A stretch of 61,755 nucleotides of DNA. Origin: Seiridium cupressi (lineage: Eukaryota > Ascomycota > Sordariomycetes > Amphisphaeriales > Sporocadaceae). This document shows, piece by piece, positions 57,063 to 61,755 of this stretch (positions are counted from its first letter, which is position 1; every line of letters starts with the position of its first letter). The notes under the pieces were generated by a model that was not told the DNA's origin, did no database searches, and saw only the letters and a program-made list of their open reading frames with translations. The DNA is taken from NCBI GenBank assembly GCA_036674765.1, contig JARVKI010000156.1, forward strand, positions 1 through 61,755. Reading direction: 5' to 3'. The translations under genes and the position numbers were made by a program.

Positions 57063-57539
57063 GATTTTGAAAGCTGAGAGTTTGATTATCTCCGTTGTCA
57101 GTTTTGGTTTGCCCAAAGGCGCGGAGCATTGCGCAATTCTGCGTTTAGATGTACATAGGTTTCATATTAGCGTGTAAATACCTGGAACAGATCGACTGAT
57201 GTTTCGTCGGATCGCTTCAACAATCTACTTCATGATTGAAATACTGCGTCGTTCGAGTTCAAGAATGTGATTATGTGATTATGAAGAGTGGAAACCAATA
57301 GACGGCTCAGCGACCGGCGACGAAAACCTGGGGCGCTTGCCCCACACTAGTTTGCGGTGCCGCGACCTGAGTGTCACGCCAACTTATCTCTTCAGCTTTG
57401 ATGGCATCTCGACATATCCACGCAGCAGTGAACTTGTGGTGTGGAACACCACCTAAACAAGCTGAAATTCACGACCATTGGACATAAGAACTGTAATCGG
57501 GGAACCAGACGGTGCCCTCCAGTGTAAAAGCCCGCCAAG
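57063..57539. other. Intergenic region
   Basis: 477 bp between tandem genes; 3' flank of the dioxygenase and promoter of the SET gene. Confidence 0.45.
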
Positions 57540-59342
57540 ATGCGTCGAGGTGACCATCATGCGGCCTTCAATGCCTTCCCAGCCTGGTATGTTCCTCTTT
57601 TCTATTCTTGGTCACAAGATGGCAGCTTGAACCCTCTCTCATCTCGTCTGATCTAGGCAATGCTGACCTCCAATTGTCGCAAAGGTGCACTTACAATGAG
57701 GTCCAGCTGCTTGATATCGTTTTGGCTGCGGATGATGAGAAAGGAAATCATTTCAAGCCTACCAGGAATCTCCGTAATGATGATGATAACGTCGAGCTGC
57801 CCCTGCTCCTCACAATCCCAAAGGACATGGTCCTCTCTGACGAGGCGATCCAACAATACGCCAAAATGGATAAAAATTTCCGGGATATTTTCCATGCAGC
57901 AGGTCACCAGGTAAAACCTCATACATGAGTACAGTCACGGTGCTCTCGCTGACCAAAGGCAGTCACATCGAGTAGATATCCTTTTGTTCCTACTACTACA
58001 ATACGTCTATTCCTCACCCGATTCCAGAGCGCCAAAGGGTGGAGCATCACCTTGGACTTGGTACTTCGACATGCTACCGAGCCGGGTACCGGTGCCCACG
58101 ATGTGGACGAGGACCCAGATATCCTACTTACGTGGGACCTCGCTCGAGGCAAGTGCACATACCGTCTTTATTGTCTCTTGTATCTCAGATCCTTGGAGGA
58201 CGTGTCTGACCCAGTACAGGCTGCGGTGCCCGCAAAAATTGCGGCTCTGACTAAAGAGTTCGATCATGTCCGCGATAAGTGTGAGCACATCCCGTTCTGG
58301 CGCGAATACCTTCATGAAGACGAAGTTATCACCGTCGACGACTGGTTGCACCTCGATGCATTATACCGCTCCCGTTCATTGGAGCTTCCCAAGTCTGGAG
58401 AATGCATGGTACCAGTTTTAGATATGGTCAACCACTCCCCAGAGGCCAACGCCTACTTTGACGAAACGGCTGATGGCGATGTCCGACTTCTCATCAGAGA
58501 AGGCTGTTTCATTAAGACGCCAACCCTAGAGGGCCCTGATAGAGATGAAATCACCATCAACTATGGCAAGGATAAATCGGCGGCAGAGATGCTGTTTAGT
58601 TACGGCTTCGTTGACTCGGGCTCCCCTGCGAAAAGCCTTGCCCTACCACTAGCTGTCATGGAAGACGATCCTCTTGCTAAAGCCAAGCTACACGTTTTTG
58701 GCAGTGCGCCAAACTTGAAAATCGAGGACACCGAGACAGGCGTTCCCCAATGGACCGCCCCTTTTGTGTATCTCATGTGCTTGAATGAGGATGATGGGAT
58801 CGAGTTCCGGGTCATTCAGACAGTCGAAGGAAGTCGCCAGCTCATGCTCTTTTGGCAGGAAGACGACGTGACAGGGGGAGCGGGGGATTTCGAACGTCTC
58901 ATAGCCGGTCACGACCTTGAACCCATTTTCCATCTGCGGGCCATCACCGTCATTTCCTCACAGCTCGAGGGACATATTGAAGGCCTGGAAACTCCTCTGG
59001 ACCGTTCAGGGGAACGCAGTGACCCGGGATTTCTTTTCCCGACTGAAGGCGTGTCGCAGTTGCGCAAGGCCGAGCTAGACCTGATGCAAAGGACCTTACA
59101 AGCACTAGAGAGCCAGGTAAGATCACGCCCCAGGTCCCAGACGCGAACACACTGCCGTCTGGGTGACAAGGTCGCCGGGCTGCATCGTGTCACTTGCATT
59201 AGGTCTGTTTCGCTGACCCATCCTGCAGAGAGATGCACTCTTGGAGAATGATAGGGTGAGAGCGTATCTCGGGTCGATGGAAGAACCCCAAAATGAGGAG
59301 GAGGTTGCTCAGCCATCCAATCGCGAGGAAGACTTTAGCTAG
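57540..59342 (+). CDS. SET-domain protein methyltransferase (RKM/SETD3/LSMT-like)
   Basis: Five exons: 57540-57586, 57685-57910, 57963-58148, 58220-59116 and 59229-59342; 489 aa, phases consistent. The first splice gives MRRGDHHAAFNAFPAW, then CTYNEVQLLDIVL (acceptor CGCAAAG after a GCTGAC branch site). The second gives AAGHQSHRVDILLFLLLQY. The third uses a GC donor (GAG|GCAAGT) and gives GTSLEAAVPAKIAALTKEF. The SET core shows VPTMWT, ELPKSGECMVPVLDMVNHSPEANAYF (split across the NHS motif) and ITINYGKDKSAAEMLFSYGF. A helical Rubisco-LSMT-type substrate-binding part follows. Role by family: Lys (or His, for SETD3) methylation of a ribosomal or other protein; target unknown. Confidence 0.85.
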
Positions 59343-60100
59343 GCTTGTCTCCACCACCCCCCCCGGGCGACCATGCAAACTACCCCATACTCCATGTTGA
59401 AGGCGTTTTCGGGCGGCCAAAAGGCATCAAGGGAGATGCTGGTATCTGACTATTTCCCCCTATGTATGAATCATGGATAGTCGTCCTAGAATATGCACGT
59501 CACGAAAACTTGTCGGGAAGAACAATGTCGAGTAGAAGCAACTGCTCACCGCCCTGACTGTCACTCGAGTCCTGTTATGAACTAGGAGAAACAATTGCAT
59601 GCACTCCAGGCCGTCGGACGGGAAGCACGTGGACCATGTTCCACGGCCGCGACTGGAAAGCACCGATGCCACTGTTGAAGCTCATTGAAGCTCATTTATT
59701 TGCTTGGCATCAAGTGCGCATGCATGGCTTACAAGCCGCGATATTGTACATTTTGGGTACGTCCGGAACGTCAACCCTACATTGTAATGATGGGTACTTT
59801 CCAGCAAGTTGGTAGTGGTACAGGCACCGGCTTCACGCCAATTGGGCGGTTCCTGCCTACCTCAATATACTACATGGAATAAGTGACTAAGTAGAACGCG
59901 CGTGAACCTAGAGCCACCAGGTCAGCGCGCTAGTTTACCCCGACTATGAGGGCCGAATTAGCCGGCTAAGACCCCAAAATTATCCCTCCTTAAATGTAGG
60001 GCCCGCTGGCCAACAGTTTCCCGAAAAAAAAAAAAAAAAACGAGCTTTTCGGGAGCTGTCAAGATGCCGTATCAGATGCGAATGCAACTGTCATACAGGC

Positions 60101-60366
60101 TGTTGGCATTGTCGCAGACAAGCATCTCAAGCAATCCTGCGACGGCCAATCACAACTCGCCGATCTAATGGCTTTAAGCTCGGTATATTCAGTCAAGGGA
60201 ACGTTAGGGGAGACAACACACAAAACCTGGTTTTAGTCACGCCCCCAAATTTGGAGAGGAGTCGTGGTTGAACACGACTATACCTAGCTGGTCTCTCTAT
60301 AAAGTTTGTCACGAGAGCCTAGATCTTTCAGTAGAACAAACTTTGATTTCAAGAATAACCTGTACA
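60101..60366 (+). mobile_element. Possible solo LTR fragment
   Basis: About 266 bp beginning TGTTGGCATTGTCGCAGAC and ending near CCTGTACA. It has a TATA-like CTATAAAG at 60297-60304 and a hairpin GTCGTG/CACGAC just upstream, an arrangement expected of a copia-type LTR (TG...CA). No matching 5-bp target duplication is evident (CAGGC left, TGTTA right), and no coding or primer-binding sequence remains. Confidence 0.3.
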
Positions 60367-60447
60367 TGTTAAGTAAGGGCCGGACTGCATCTATTGACGG
60401 TCTCGGGGCTCCGGCTCCGGCTCCGGCTTCCTCCTTCATTTCATATA

Positions 60448-60476
60448 CCAGGAGGTCCAAGTGGGAAATTGCACAC
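60448..60476 (+). repeat. Left terminal inverted repeat of the MITE
   Basis: 29 bp directly inside a TA; inverted copy at 60690-60718. Confidence 0.75.
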
Positions 60477-60689
60477 ATCCCCCACAAAGCCTGGTCAATA
60501 CCACCAAATTTAACTATAAGCACCAACTATTTCGATGAATTACGCAACTACTATATTAATTCAATAGCCCTCGCTTGGTTATATTAGTATCTTGTATTTG
60601 CTCTTTTTAATAGTAATTTTTTAAATTTTGAAATATTATCTGTTGCGGAACGATGGTTAAAGGAAAAGGTAGCAATTGACTGCTTTTAA

Positions 60690-60718
60690 GTGTGCAATTT
60701 TCCGCTTGGACCTCCTGA
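60690..60718 (-). repeat. Right terminal inverted repeat of the MITE
   Basis: 29 bp, inverted partner of 60448-60476, followed by TA. Confidence 0.75.
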
Positions 60719-61648
60719 TACCAACAATGTCATTACCACCCAGAAGGAGAAGTGATGTGCGAATGACTCGTACGGTGCTCCTGGCAACGCCCACCTGGTC
60801 GCTGAACATGGAAGTGAAGCGACAAGGCTGATCTCACAGCAGCCTAAGTGGGCATGGCGGAAGACGGCCGTGGGGCTTGGTTGACGCTAATACTGTAGTC
60901 CAGGCATGTCGTTGGAGGAGACCACATAGTATTCCTACGTAACGGCAGACCAGATTTTCAAACGACCTATGCAGCAGCGCCGTAGGGTCGCAATGCATGG
61001 CAAGCACGAACTTATCCCACGCTGCCTTGACCAAAAGGAGGCGGTCGACGGTCTGCCAGATCTCTGCAAGGTGCCAGTGACAGGATCCATTACCCTCTGT
61101 GTCGACGTCTGAGGACGGATCTATGTACTATTTGAATGCTGACCTATAACTGGGACAAATATGATCTGTGCAGTACCTTGTTGTTCTTGGGAAAACGCTG
61201 CATGGGGACACCTATATCGAGAGGTCGACCGCGCACGGAGAGGCCGGATGCTGCCAGGCCAAGCCAAGAAGAAGCAGGTGCGTGACTACGGTGAGGATGC
61301 GAAATGTAGAGTAACAGGTCAAGTCTTTGCCAACATTCACTGTGGCAGCACCACGATGGCTAGCCCAGGATCTAAGCCCAGTCAGTGGATCTGCACTTGT
61401 TGGAAAGAGTCACGCCCGTATCGTGGTCGACAATTCTAATCTTACATGCCGGTTTCACACTAGAACTGTGGCGCCTCTGCTGCAGAACGGACCACTCAGG
61501 GCTCAGACTAGTCGACTATACCATTCCCAATAAGACAGTAGGGCAACGCCTTAGCGATCAATGCCATGTGCCATGCTAGCTCTCGACAGTAGGCAATAAG
61601 TCGGGACCCATCAGCCCATTCGCAAGACACAAAGCAGGGGACGCGAAA

Positions 61649-61755
61649 GGGGGGGGGGGGGGGGGGGGGGCAGGAACATGATAAAAAAATAAAAAAATAA
61701 AAAAAAAAAAAAAAGAAAAAAATAAAAAAAAAAAAAAAAAAAAAAAAAACAAAAA
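61649..61755. repeat. Terminal G-run and A-rich low-complexity tail
   Basis: 22 consecutive G (61649-61670), a 10-bp spacer, then about 75 bp of A-rich sequence to the window end. No TTAGGG/CCCTAA telomere unit. Most likely an assembly end or homopolymer artefact. Confidence 0.8.

Larger units (their letters stand above)
60448..60718. mobile_element. MITE-like element with 29-bp terminal inverted repeats
   Basis: A 271-bp, AT-rich, non-coding element. The left repeat is 60448-60476 and the right repeat 60690-60718, matching at 26 of 29 positions when inverted (both contain GGAGGTCCAAG and AATTGCACAC). All three differences are C/T or G/A. A TA dinucleotide flanks each end (60446-60447 and 60719-60720), as expected for a TA target duplication of the Tc1/mariner-pogo superfamily. 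It has no transposase. Confidence 0.75.
59343..61755. other. 2.4-kb gene-free right contig end
   Basis: No supported gene. It carries an LTR-like fragment, a MITE-like inverted-repeat element, a (GGCTCC)-type short repeat near 60407-60428, an A-run at 60025-60041, and the terminal G-run/A-rich tail (listed separately). The segment 60540-60660 is markedly AT-rich. Confidence 0.6.

Noticed and set aside
55890..57116. 408-codon open frame antisense to the dioxygenase
   Set aside because: It mirrors the strongly biased codons of the real gene (NNC/NNG third positions remove antisense stops); low-complexity Val/Gly/Asp content and no domain.
60004..60058. Hairpin CCCGAAAA / TTTTCGGG around an A-run
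   Set aside because: Only 8 bp of stem, one arm merging with the poly-A; no transcript context to call a terminator.

Overview
The window looks like a complete or nearly complete contig from a filamentous ascomycete (Pezizomycotina). Genes have one to six short spliceosomal introns (mostly 45-110 nt) with GTRNGT donors and CTRAC branch sites. Protein families include an Egh16/Gas1-type appressorium protein, an extracellular intradiol dioxygenase, a fungal 'mcm2 3 5'-named membrane protein, a GH92 mannosidase and a 21-kDa complex I subunit. Gene content fits the Sordariomycetes/Leotiomycetes side, but I cannot name a genus. Both ends carry long homopolymers (C-run at 114-132; G-run at 61649-61670 followed by an A-rich tail), which suggests assembly break points rather than telomeres.

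Layout. 1-7 kb: glutamate-cysteine ligase regulatory subunit, BUD32 kinase of KEOPS, an unknown single-pass membrane protein and a mitochondrial-looking AhpD-type protein. 7-18 kb: a large membrane protein, a secreted Egh16-like protein, a 3.6-kb gene-free stretch, then a 4-coumarate-CoA-ligase-like enzyme. 18-24 kb: a MEIOB-like OB-fold protein, then three mitochondrial genes (QCR8 and prohibitin-1 divergent, followed by a complex I subunit). 24-32 kb: LTO1, cytosolic methionyl-tRNA synthetase and a GH92 alpha-mannosidase. 32-41 kb: an HxxxD acyltransferase, nucleoporin Nup85 and glutathione-dependent formaldehyde dehydrogenase. 43-54 kb: a small AN1 zinc-finger protein, endonuclease III, a ROG1/DUF676 lipase, a REX3-like exonuclease, a DUF952 protein and a YGR210C-type GTPase. 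55.8-59.4 kb: a secreted intradiol dioxygenase and a SET-domain methyltransferase. The last 2.4 kb is gene-free and carries a short inverted-repeat element and an LTR-like fragment.

Most of this is ordinary housekeeping chromosome. There is no CRISPR, plasmid or phage feature, no biosynthetic gene cluster, and no multi-gene system that I can defend as new. What merits a second look is mainly gene structure: a 3-nt micro-exon in the GH92 gene, a 10-nt micro-exon in the GTPase gene, and a likely GC-AG intron in the SET gene. Beyond that, the MEIOB-like protein, the predicted N-terminal histidine of the mature Egh16-like protein and the MITE near the right end are worth checking. Exon coordinates were derived by hand from frame, splice consensus and family conservation, without alignment or expression data.
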